This document shows positions 12,903 to 20,597 of a DNA stretch of 21,900 nucleotides, in pieces (the first letter of the stretch is position 1; every line of letters begins with the position of its first letter). Made by a program: the position numbers and the translations under genes. The notes beneath the pieces were generated by a model. The model made no database searches. It was not told the origin of the DNA and saw only the letters and a list, made by a program, of their open reading frames with translations. Origin of the DNA: Patescibacteria group bacterium (GTDB lineage: Bacteria > Patescibacteriota > Saccharimonadia > CAILAD01 > GCA-016700035); NCBI GenBank assembly GCA_030917125.1, contig JAUPVH010000028.1, positions 1-21,900 on the forward strand, given 5' to 3'.

Positions 12903-14516
12903 ATGTTTTTAGATAGTTACCAAGAAATTTTGGATAAGTTGCGTTCTGGAGTGGAGAAAGCTCTCGGGGAAGAACTCGAATCGTCCGAACTGAGCCAGTC
13001 TGTGTCATTTTGCGACATGAGCTTTGGTGATCTTGCCACGAACATTGCTTTGCAAAAAGCTAAAAAACTCGGTATGAATCCGCGGGAACTGGCTGAAACT
13101 ATTGTGCAGGGGTTAATCAATGGTGGAGATTTTGCATCGGCCGAGGTCGCTGGGCCTGGTTTTGTGAATATCCGCTTACTGGAAACTGACTATAGTCGCC
13201 TGCTTACCGAACTCAAGCCAGGCTTCTTTACTTCTGAAAAGGGGGCTGGTCGCCGCGTTAACGTTGAATTTATTAGTGCCAATCCAACTGGACCACTGGT
13301 ACTCGTGAATGCTTGGGGCGGGTATTATGGCGATATTTTGGCCAGTTTGTATGCCAGTCAGGGTTATGAAGTAGCGCGTGAGTATTATCTTAATGATGGC
13401 GGCAATCAGATCGCTCAACTCGGGCGCGCAGTGCAACAAGCGGCTGGGGCAGAATTTAGTGAAGAGGAAGCGGCTGAGCTGTACCGCGGGCCATACGTTG
13501 ACGCTTTGGCCAAAGATTTGAGCGAGGAATTTGCTGGAACCGATGGCCTAATTTCTGCCGATCCGCAAAATGTAGGGGATAAGGCTCAGGCTATCATCTT
13601 GGCGCAGTTTATTAAGCCGACTCTACAGCGACTCGGCATCCATCACGATGAAATATATCCTGAGTCGCGACTCGATAACCAAGCTACGATTGAGCGCTTG
13701 CGTCAGGCAGGAGCCATCTTAGAGAAAGATGGTGCAGTCTGGTTGAGCGGAGAGAAGGCTGGACTCGATAAAGACGAGGTTTTGGTGCGCTCAACTGATG
13801 GACAGGAAACCTATTTCTTAAAAGATATTTCTTATCAACTTACAAAGCTCGAGGATCGTCGGTTTGATACGGCTATTACAATAGTTGGCCCCGATCATCA
13901 TGGGCAAGAGCAGCGCCTGCTCGCGGCACTGAGCCTACTCGGGCATGACGGCTTCGTGCCGCTTTGGACTCAGACCGTGCGCCTCACCAAAGATGGACAA
14001 GAGTATAAGATGAGTAAACGTCGCGGAAATTACATCGTATTAGATGAGTTTCTTGATATGGTGCCCTCACAGACGGCTCGATTTTTCTTCGCGATGCGGG
14101 ATACAAACAGCCATTTCGATATGGACCTCGATCTTGTGGCATCGCAAAATAAACACAATCCGTTGTTTTATGTGATGTATTCATATGTTCGGGCAAACTC
14201 CGTCTTGGCGAAGTTTGGGGATGTCAGTATGCCGAATGAACTTCATCTGGATAATGAACAGAAGCAAATCCTCAGGACTTTTATCGAAATTTCCGAGCTC
14301 ATCGAGCAGGCGACCGTAACCCAGCAGGTGCATTCGGTTTTGCACCGCATGATTGAAACAGCTCGCTACTTTCATGATTGGTATGAAAAGAACCCAGTCA
14401 TTAAGGAACCTAATGATGAGGTGCGGATGGGTAGAGCTTACTTCGTGCTAAAATATCGCGATGCTTTAGCAAGCCTCTTTGGGCTTATTGGAATAGAGCC
14501 ACAGGATAAGATGTAA
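12903..14516 (+). CDS. argS: Arginyl-tRNA synthetase
   Basis: 537 residues, slightly short of the usual 550-590. It charges tRNA-Arg with arginine. Order of parts: N-terminal Add-1-type domain (about 1-110, with GDLATNIALQKAKKLG and GPGFVNIRL), class I catalytic domain, and C-terminal DALR anticodon-binding domain (from about 415, NPLFYVMYSYVRANSVL). Family signatures include FISANPTGPL (123-132), YEVAREYYLNDGGNQI (155-170) and KMSKRRGN (369-376), a canonical KMSKS-type loop. The HIGH motif, expected at 133-136, reads VLVN: both His and the Gly are replaced. The surrounding sequence aligns well, so I still call it ArgS; the odd motif is listed as a finding. The uvrD-like gene follows 23 nt later, probably co-transcribed. 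Confidence 0.94.
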   Translation: MFLDSYQEILDKLRSGVEKALGEELESSELSQSVSFCDMSFGDLATNIALQKAKKLGMNPRELAETIVQGLINGGDFASAEVAGPGFVNIRLLETDYSRLLTELKPGFFTSEKGAGRRVNVEFISANPTGPLVLVNAWGGYYGDILASLYASQGYEVAREYYLNDGGNQIAQLGRAVQQAAGAEFSEEEAAELYRGPYVDALAKDLSEEFAGTDGLISADPQNVGDKAQAIILAQFIKPTLQRLGIHHDEIYPESRLDNQATIERLRQAGAILEKDGAVWLSGEKAGLDKDEVLVRSTDGQETYFLKDISYQLTKLEDRRFDTAITIVGPDHHGQEQRLLAALSLLGHDGFVPLWTQTVRLTKDGQEYKMSKRRGNYIVLDEFLDMVPSQTARFFFAMRDTNSHFDMDLDLVASQNKHNPLFYVMYSYVRANSVLAKFGDVSMPNELHLDNEQKQILRTFIEISELIEQATVTQQVHSVLHRMIETARYFHDWYEKNPVIKEPNDEVRMGRAYFVLKYRDALASLFGLIGIEPQDKM

Positions 14517-14539
14517 TACATCTTAAAGGAGGGGATTGC

Positions 14540-17407
14540 GTGGTAAAAAAAACTACATCTAAGTATATCGAGGGTCTAAATAAAGAGCAGCGAGCAGCAG
14601 TCTGTCACACAGCTGGACCTGCTATGGTTATTGCCGGTGCTGGTACTGGCAAGACGAAAGTAATTACTTCACGCATTGCCTATCTCATCGAGCAGGGCTT
14701 AGCTCAGCCAGAAGAAATACTGGCCCTAACCTTTACCGAAAAGGCGGCTGCAGAAATGGAAGAGAGAGTTGATAAGCTCTTGCCTTATGGTTATGTGGAT
14801 ACCAATATCAAAACGTTTCATGCGCTGGGGTATGAAATTTTGCAAGATCACGGTTTCGAACTTGGTCTGCCGCCAAATCTTAAGGTGATCTCTAGTCTTC
14901 AGCAGCATATTCTCATACAGCAGGTTATCGAGGGCTTTGAGGCAGCTCAGTATTTTCGTCCGGCACATAACCCACAACAGTTTCGTTCTGTACTTTTACA
15001 GTTTTTCTCTCGCCTCAAAGATGAAGGGTTGCAGCCGCTGGAGTATCTTGAACAGTTAGAAGAACTCAAAAACAACCAAGAGAAACTTTTAGATGATGAG
15101 GGTTGGGGTAAGTACTTTGAGGCGGCACGCATTTATGAGCTGTACCAGAAGCTCTTGCAAGATCAGGGTTTCATCGATTACGGTGATCAGCTTTTACATG
15201 TGTACAATTTGTTGCAGAAAAAACAACATATACGCAAAATGTACCAAAAAATGTATAAGTTTGTATTGGTTGATGAGTATCAGGACACAAATCGGCTTCA
15301 AGCCAAAATCGTAAACTTACTGCTGTCTGATGCTCAAAATCTGATGGTGGTGGGCGATGATGATCAATCGATTTACCGTTTCCGTGGGGCAGATCTTGAT
15401 AATATGCTTGGGTTCAAAACTGCCTACCCAGCGACTCAATACTACTCGTTAACCGAGAATTACCGTTCGAGTCAGCATATTGTTGATGTAGCCTATGCCT
15501 TAATTCAGCATAATAATCCCGCTCGTTTGGAGGTTCAAACGGGGCTCTCGAAGAAGTTGCATGCTCAAACTCGGGGACGAAAGCCGACTGTCGAGCAATA
15601 CTCTGATAATCATGAGGAATTTCATGCAATTGCCACAGATATTCAAAGGCGAGATAAAGCCGGTGAAGCACTTGGTAGTATGGCGATATTGTGTCGCAAT
15701 AACGCTCAAACAGAAGATATGATTCATTATTTACAACATTTAGGTATTCCGGTAGCTACCCAGGCAAACGGAAATCTGCTGCATATCCCCGTTGTGCGTC
15801 AATGCATAGATTTTGTAAGGGTTTTGCATGATGAAGAGGATTCGGCAGCGCTATATCGCTATTTGGTGTCACCTAAAGTGCATGCCCCAACCGCTCATGT
15901 CATGGAACTCAGCGCCCTAGCCCAGCGTAATCGAGTTGCGCTGAGTGAGGTGATAGTTGAGAAGAGAGATGAGGCCACTCAGGAGTTTAATGCCTTAAAA
16001 GCCCTCGAGGCTTACCGCGAAATTGCGCATAACCACACGATTGGCGAAATATTGTATCGGTTTATAACTGATGGCGGGTATCTCGATAGTTTGGCTCATC
16101 GCGCGCTGCAGGAAAACGAAGCTGCTCGCTCAGTTCAGCAGTTGGCTGCTTTTTTCACGATTGTGAAAGAATTTGAAGCCGTTGAGAAGCATCGTGATAG
16201 TTATCATTTTTGGAGTTACATTCAGGATATGTATAGCTCTGATGTGCTTGATGAAGTTGAATTACTCGATGAGACGCAGGGCGTGCATGTCTTAACGACG
16301 CATCGCTCCAAGGGGTTAGAATTCGAGACAGTTTATCTCTACGATATGACTGAAGGGAACTTTCCAGCTACGCGTCGTTCTGAAGCGATGAAGAGCCTTG
16401 GTGATTTAGTGGCTGATCCCAAAGATATCGCGTTGCGTCACGAAAACGAAGAGAGACGACTGATGTATGTCGCGATGACGCGCGCAAAAAAGAACCTTAT
16501 TCTCACGTTTTCACTTGACCATGGTGGCAAGCGAGCGCGTAAGCCCTCGAGATTTCTGCTGGAGGCCTTCGGTCCGGACCTTAGCGTGAATGGCAATGAG
16601 GCACAGAGTGGCTTGCCGGCTATCCTCACCCGCTATGGACCAAAGCACCAGCCGGGTACGGACTTGCCGGCATTTCCGGTGGCGGAAGATGGATATTTGA
16701 GCTTAACCCCAAATCAAATTGCTGACTATCTAGCTGATCCTTCGCGCTTTTATGTGCGTCACGTATTGAGATTTCCGTCACCACCATCACATCAAATGGT
16801 GTACGGCATATCAGTTCATGCGGCCTTAGAATATTTTTATACTGAGAAATTTAATGGGCGTCAGCCAGATCTGAGTAAGATGCTGGAGGTATTTCGTAGC
16901 TCGTGGAGGAGTGAGGGTTTTGTATCTCTACGGCATGAAGTAGAGCGTCGTAAGCAAGGTGAGGTAAATTTGAGTCGGTATTTTGCAGCGCATATTGACG
17001 CGTTGGAGCCAATCGCAGCCGTAGAAAAAGAGTTTAACCTGACAATTGAAGAGATTAAGGTGAATATTCGGGGGCGATATGACCTTGTTGTGAAAAATAC
17101 AGATAGTAATGGGGTTTCGATTCGTGACTTTAAGACGAGTCATGTAGCAAATGAGCGCGTGGCTCGTGATAAGGTGCGAGATGCAGTGCAAATGGGGATT
17201 TATGCACTGGCTTGGGATGCATTAAACGATGATAAAACCACATCAATAGCCTTGTACTTTACAGAATCACAGCTTTTGGCGGAACGAACCAAAATAGAGC
17301 ACGAAAAAACTCTGAAAAAAATTGCCGAAGCGGTGGCCGGCATTCGGGCAGCTAAGTATCCAAGGCGGGGTAATCTCACAGACCTAGAGACCGAGGGATT
17401 ATTCTAG
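14540..17407 (+). CDS. UvrD/Rep-family helicase with C-terminal PD-(D/E)XK nuclease
   Basis: 955 residues. A superfamily 1A 3'-5' DNA helicase fused to a RecB-like nuclease. Helicase motifs: Q-motif LNKEQ (13-17), Walker A AGAGTGKT (32-39), ALTFTEKAAAEM (motif Ia), DEYQD (245-249, motif II), VVGDDDQSIYRFRGA (motif III), LTENYRSS (motif IV), THRSKGLEFETVYL (motif V), and EERRLMYVAMTRAKKNL (motif VI). The nuclease part begins near 730 with LSLTPNQIADYL and shows H760 in VHAALEYF, D848 in GRYDLVV, D863-x-K865 in IRDFKTS, and Q884 in QMGIYALAW. The four-Cys cluster that often ends such nucleases is missing. Such fusions act in double-strand-break processing (AddAB/AdnAB-like) or repair. The GTG start has an excellent AAAGGAGG at 14525-14532. 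The stop shares a base with the next gene's start. Confidence 0.94.
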   Translation: MVKKTTSKYIEGLNKEQRAAVCHTAGPAMVIAGAGTGKTKVITSRIAYLIEQGLAQPEEILALTFTEKAAAEMEERVDKLLPYGYVDTNIKTFHALGYEILQDHGFELGLPPNLKVISSLQQHILIQQVIEGFEAAQYFRPAHNPQQFRSVLLQFFSRLKDEGLQPLEYLEQLEELKNNQEKLLDDEGWGKYFEAARIYELYQKLLQDQGFIDYGDQLLHVYNLLQKKQHIRKMYQKMYKFVLVDEYQDTNRLQAKIVNLLLSDAQNLMVVGDDDQSIYRFRGADLDNMLGFKTAYPATQYYSLTENYRSSQHIVDVAYALIQHNNPARLEVQTGLSKKLHAQTRGRKPTVEQYSDNHEEFHAIATDIQRRDKAGEALGSMAILCRNNAQTEDMIHYLQHLGIPVATQANGNLLHIPVVRQCIDFVRVLHDEEDSAALYRYLVSPKVHAPTAHVMELSALAQRNRVALSEVIVEKRDEATQEFNALKALEAYREIAHNHTIGEILYRFITDGGYLDSLAHRALQENEAARSVQQLAAFFTIVKEFEAVEKHRDSYHFWSYIQDMYSSDVLDEVELLDETQGVHVLTTHRSKGLEFETVYLYDMTEGNFPATRRSEAMKSLGDLVADPKDIALRHENEERRLMYVAMTRAKKNLILTFSLDHGGKRARKPSRFLLEAFGPDLSVNGNEAQSGLPAILTRYGPKHQPGTDLPAFPVAEDGYLSLTPNQIADYLADPSRFYVRHVLRFPSPPSHQMVYGISVHAALEYFYTEKFNGRQPDLSKMLEVFRSSWRSEGFVSLRHEVERRKQGEVNLSRYFAAHIDALEPIAAVEKEFNLTIEEIKVNIRGRYDLVVKNTDSNGVSIRDFKTSHVANERVARDKVRDAVQMGIYALAWDALNDDKTTSIALYFTESQLLAERTKIEHEKTLKKIAEAVAGIRAAKYPRRGNLTDLETEGLF

Positions 17408-17835
17408 TGAAAGCTGTGTCCTACAGAGATCAGGAGTGGCTCGAAAACCTGCTGGCGGACATTTGGTACCAGCATTTTCGGGATGTGGAGCAGAATAATG
17501 ATGTTGTGATCATTTGGGCTAAACGGGCGAAGCGTCGACTTGGATCTATCGAAATAGATGGTCGAGATGGGCATACCTCAATTATTAAAGTGAATCGACT
17601 TTTTCAAGATCTAGAGGTGCCAGAGTACGTAATAAGAGCTACGATTGTGCACGAGATGACTCACTATGCTCATGGATTTGGATCTCCGCACGATAAGAAA
17701 CAACAGCACCCCCATAGTGGAGGCGTTATTCGTAAAGAATTTGCTGAGCGGGGCTTAGTAGATTTGTATTTACAGCAAAAGCGTTGGCTCAAAGATAATT
17801 GGCGGAACTTTTTATTAGAACGAGGCATGTTGTAG
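17407..17835 (+). CDS. SprT-like / zincin metallopeptidase, 142 aa
   Basis: 142 residues. The zinc-binding helix is IVHEMTHYAHG with H82, E83 and H86 (HExxH). It is followed by a His-rich segment HDKKQQHPHSGG (95-106) that can supply the third ligand, and by RKEFAERG. This arrangement resembles SprT/Wss1-type and YgjP-like small zincins. SprT-like proteins in other organisms cut proteins crosslinked to DNA, but this specific function is inferred from context only. There is no signal peptide or membrane segment, so it acts in the cytoplasm. The GTG start overlaps the TAG of the helicase-nuclease gene by one base, so translation is coupled. Confidence 0.8.
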   Translation: MKAVSYRDQEWLENLLADIWYQHFRDVEQNNDVVIIWAKRAKRRLGSIEIDGRDGHTSIIKVNRLFQDLEVPEYVIRATIVHEMTHYAHGFGSPHDKKQQHPHSGGVIRKEFAERGLVDLYLQQKRWLKDNWRNFLLERGML

Positions 17836-17857
17836 GCCTTTTGTTCGTGTTTTGAGG

Positions 17858-17863
17858 TATACT
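17858..17863 (+). promoter_or_regulatory. -10 box of rmuC, near-leaderless start
   Basis: TATACT at 17858-17863, ending 9 nt before the ATG at 17873. The -35 is poor. Transcription would start near 17870. It also argues against the upstream in-frame TTG at 17852 as the start of rmuC. Confidence 0.4.
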
Positions 17864-17872
17864 GGTAGTGTT

Positions 17873-18952
17873 ATGGAAGTCGTGATTATTATTCTTTTGG
17901 TGGTCATTGCCGTTGCGCTGGTATTCCTTATTGTCCGCAACGTGCGTCCCGTGCAACCGAGCTCAGAACTTGATGTAGCCTCGGTGCAGTTTTTAAAGCA
18001 GGATTTACAGGGTATGCAGCAAATGCTAGCCCAGACGCAGGCGGCTATGCAGGATCGACTTGATAAAAATAACGCGACCGTACAAGAAAGTGTGCATCAG
18101 CAAATGCGTCAGTCATCGGATATTATTCGTGAAGTCACTGAGCGACTCACAAAACTCGATGAAACCAACAAGCGAGTTGTAGATATTACATCAGAACTTA
18201 AAACGCTCCAGAATGTCTTGCAGAATCCAAAGCAAAGGGGGGTATTAGGGGAATATTATTTGGCACAAGTGCTCGAAAATGTCCTTCCTCCAACCCAGTA
18301 CAAACTGCAATATGCTTTTAAGAATGGCGATATTGTTGATGCCGCAATATTCCTTGATAAGGGAAAAATTCTCCCTGTTGATTCTAAATTTAGTTTGGAA
18401 AATTACAATCGTTTAGTTGAGGAGCGTGAGCCTGGTGAGCGAGAACGCTTGGTCCGTCAGTTTAAACAAGACCTCAAAGCACGCATTGATGAAACCTCAA
18501 AATACATTCGACCACACGAGGGGACGATGGATTTTGCGTTTATGTTTATTCCATCGGAAGCAATTTATTATGATTTACTCGTAAATAAAGTTGGCACGGC
18601 AAATACTACAGCGCGTGACTTAATCGAATACGCTTTTCGAGATAAGCATGTGATTATCGTATCGCCGACTTCATTCATGGCTTATCTCCAGACGGTGATG
18701 CAGGGCTTGCGTTCACTCCAGATAGAAGAGCAGGCGCGAGAGATTCAAGAGAGGGTTGGTTTGCTTGCTCGACACCTGAAGAGTTACGATACGTATATGC
18801 AGAAGATGGGGAATTCACTTTCAACCACTGTAGGGCATTACAATACAGCATATAAAGAGTTTAAAAAGGTCGATAAGGACGTGGTGAAGATTGCTGATAC
18901 TGAGCAAACGATTGAGCCGCTCCTAGTTGATAAGCCCTCAGCCGAAGATTAA
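17873..18952 (+). CDS. rmuC: DNA recombination protein RmuC
   Basis: 359 residues from the ATG at 17873 (MEVVIIILL). One N-terminal membrane helix (about 2-21) is followed by a coiled-coil region (about 30-115, many Gln/Lys heptads) and the RmuC domain. Signatures are LQNPKQRGVLGEYYLAQVLE, LPVDSKFSLENY, FMFIPSEAIYYDLL and VIIVSPTSFMAYLQT. RmuC has a restriction-endonuclease-like fold and limits recombination at short inverted repeats; its biochemical activity is poorly known. The membrane anchor suggests it acts at the inner face of the cytoplasmic membrane. The start has no clear Shine-Dalgarno. It follows the SprT-like gene by 37 nt and precedes trpS by 14 nt. Confidence 0.93.
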   Translation: MEVVIIILLVVIAVALVFLIVRNVRPVQPSSELDVASVQFLKQDLQGMQQMLAQTQAAMQDRLDKNNATVQESVHQQMRQSSDIIREVTERLTKLDETNKRVVDITSELKTLQNVLQNPKQRGVLGEYYLAQVLENVLPPTQYKLQYAFKNGDIVDAAIFLDKGKILPVDSKFSLENYNRLVEEREPGERERLVRQFKQDLKARIDETSKYIRPHEGTMDFAFMFIPSEAIYYDLLVNKVGTANTTARDLIEYAFRDKHVIIVSPTSFMAYLQTVMQGLRSLQIEEQAREIQERVGLLARHLKSYDTYMQKMGNSLSTTVGHYNTAYKEFKKVDKDVVKIADTEQTIEPLLVDKPSAED

Positions 18953-18966
18953 TCAGAGGAGTAGTT

Positions 18967-19959
18967 ATGAAAAAGCGAGTGTTATCTGGCATTAAGCCTA
19001 CTGGTGATGTTCATTTAGGTGGATATTTAGGAGCCATGCGTGAGTGGCCAAAATATCAGTCAAGTGAGAATGAGGTGTTTTACTTCATTGCCGATTTGCA
19101 CGCGCTCAATGCTCGGCCAACTGCTTCTGAGCTACGTACGAAAACCCTCGATCTGGTGGCCTGGCTTTTAGCGCTGGGTATTGATAGTGAGCGCAATCCA
19201 ATCTATTTGCAGTCGCAGATACCTGAACATAGTGAACTCTGCTGGCTCTTGAATAACTTCGTTACGATGGGTGAGCTCTCACGTATGACCCAGTATAAAG
19301 ACAAGGCTCAGAAAAGTGGCTCAGAAGGCCAGCTAGTGGCCTTGTTTACGTACCCGGTACTCATGGCGGCTGATATTTTGCTGTATGGCGCCGACGAAGT
19401 GCCTGTGGGAGAAGACCAGACGCAGCATGTCGAGCTCACACGTGATATTGCACAGCGGTTTAATGGTATTTATGGTCGTGAGCTTTTGAAGTTGCCAAAA
19501 TTCACTCATCCAGCGCATTCGGCTCGAGTTATGATGCTTGATGATCCGGCTCGTAAAATGAGTAAGAGTGAAGGTGGCGATGGGTGTGTCTATCTTATGG
19601 ACCCCCAGGAGGTAATTGATCGCAAATTTAGCCGTGCCGTCACTGATTCTGAAGGCGTGGTGAGGTTCAATAAGCAAGATCAGCCTGGTGTAAGTAACTT
19701 ACTCGAGATACTCGCCGCTGTAACAGGGGAAACCATCGAGGTGCTGGAACAGCGTTTTGCAGGAAATGGGTACGGTGACTTTAAAAAAGCTGTTGCCGAG
19801 GCAGTAATTGAGGAGTTAGCTCCGATTCAGGCAGAGTTTGCTCGGCTGCGTAAGGATGAAGCCTATCTGCTAGAGGTGTTAACGCGAGGTAAAGACCGAG
19901 TGGCGAGTGAAGCCCGAGAAAAGCTTGCAGAACTCAAGCAGGTTATTGGGCTAGTGTAA
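18967..19959 (+). CDS. trpS: Tryptophanyl-tRNA synthetase
   Basis: 330 residues, the normal bacterial TrpS length. It charges tRNA-Trp. The class I signatures are SGIKPTGDVHLGGYLGA (HIGH-type motif HLGG at 16-19) and KMSKS (197-201). Other conserved stretches are FYFIADLHAL, QSQIPEHSELCWLL, YPVLMAADILLY and VPVGEDQTQHVELTRDIA. AGAGGAG at 18955-18961 gives a good ribosome binding site. It is probably co-transcribed with rmuC. An AT-rich 8-bp hairpin (19955-19980) overlaps and follows the stop codon and may be a weak terminator. Confidence 0.96.
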   Translation: MKKRVLSGIKPTGDVHLGGYLGAMREWPKYQSSENEVFYFIADLHALNARPTASELRTKTLDLVAWLLALGIDSERNPIYLQSQIPEHSELCWLLNNFVTMGELSRMTQYKDKAQKSGSEGQLVALFTYPVLMAADILLYGADEVPVGEDQTQHVELTRDIAQRFNGIYGRELLKLPKFTHPAHSARVMMLDDPARKMSKSEGGDGCVYLMDPQEVIDRKFSRAVTDSEGVVRFNKQDQPGVSNLLEILAAVTGETIEVLEQRFAGNGYGDFKKAVAEAVIEELAPIQAEFARLRKDEAYLLEVLTRGKDRVASEAREKLAELKQVIGLV

Positions 19960-20011
19960 AAAATACAACATCTTTTTACAGAGTAAACCACAAGAAAGTG
20001 CATAAAACTTA

Positions 20012-20040
20012 TTGACAAAGCGTAAGGGGTTTGCTAAACT
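20012..20040 (+). promoter_or_regulatory. Near-consensus promoter of the long non-coding region
   Basis: TTGACA (20012-20017), exactly 17 nt, TAAACT (20035-20040). Predicted start near 20047. Among the best promoters in the window, yet no credible gene starts within 700 nt of it. Confidence 0.75.
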
Positions 20041-20110
20041 AGAGTCAATCTAGTTCATTCAAAATCAAAAACAAAAACCAAGTTACATTCCTTTCTATAA
20101 ATAACGCCGT

Positions 20111-20150
20111 AAGTCGCTTGGTCTCAAAACAGCGACTTTTAGTTTTTTAT
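20111..20150 (+). terminator. Early terminator-like hairpin in the non-coding transcript
   Basis: Perfect 8-bp stem AAGTCGCT (20111-20118) / AGCGACTT (20131-20138) with a 12-nt loop, then TTTAGTTTTTTAT. It lies about 65 nt after the predicted start. An alternative pairing upstream (ACCAAGTTAC, 20077-20086, with GTAA and CTTGGT, 20109-20122) would use up the left arm. Confidence 0.55.
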
Positions 20151-20570
20151 AGCAGAACAGTAGGGCAACTCCGACCTGTAGACACCCCCCTTGTCTCGGG
20201 TCGGGCTTCCCCTACTGTTCTAGGGTGCCTCATCGAGAGAGGCGAACCATTCCCGACAGATAAATCCTTGTTTAAAGCACAAGAAGACGAGCATCCCGCA
20301 CGCCTCCTTATACGTTTTATACCTGATCAGTCAGTCCAAACAACCGAAACTGATCAACGAAGATTTGCCTAGACGAATGGTAGGGAAAACCGGAGCAGAC
20401 GACAAAAAAACAACTAAACGCACCTTCTCGTCTCGAAAATAAGTCTGCCCAAAACTTGGATACCTAGGCTTCATCAAGCTTAGATACCCCTTACCGGGGC
20501 AGCACGTGCCAATTGAATCTTTCTCTTTAGGGCAGATGTGACTGCCCCGTAACCACTTACTTACTTCTTT

Positions 20571-20597
20571 AAAACACCCGTTTGTCAGGGTGTTTTT
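20571..20597 (+). terminator. Intrinsic terminator at the end of the non-coding region
   Basis: Stem AAAACACCC / GGGTGTTTT with an 8-nt loop (GTTTGTCA) and a T run to 20597. No gene precedes it, so it must end a non-coding transcript. Confidence 0.85.

Larger units (their letters stand above)
20047..20597 (+). ncRNA. Candidate large structured RNA, about 550 nt
   Basis: The interval between a near-consensus promoter and a strong terminator lacks a convincing coding frame but is full of perfect complementary pairs. These are: AAGTCGCT/AGCGACTT (20111/20131); GAACAGTAGGG/CCCTACTGTTC (20154/20210) enclosing CCGACC/GGTCGG and AGACA/TGTCT; GCCTC/GAGGC (20227/20239); TGATCAGT/ACTGATCA (20323/20348); AGACGAG/CTCGTCT (20285/20428); GCAGAC/GTCTGC (20395/20442); CTAGGCTT/AAGCTTAG hairpin (20464-20483); GGGCAG/CTGCCC hairpin (20530-20547), with alternative partners GTCTGCCC and GGGGCAG. 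I looked for hallmarks of RNase P RNA, tmRNA, SRP RNA, 6S RNA and T-box leaders and found none. The first hairpin has a U-rich tail, so a short form ending near 20150 is also possible. A single 550-nt RNA is inference. Confidence 0.5.

Noticed and set aside
17852..17872. Seven-residue N-terminal extension of RmuC from a TTG
   Set aside because: The -10 box lies inside it, and the ATG at 17873 starts directly with the membrane helix.
20118..20372. 84-codon frame starting with TTG inside the candidate RNA
   Set aside because: No ribosome binding site, its start lies in the arm and loop of a terminator-like hairpin, its composition is unlike the neighbours, and the region is explained better by RNA stems.
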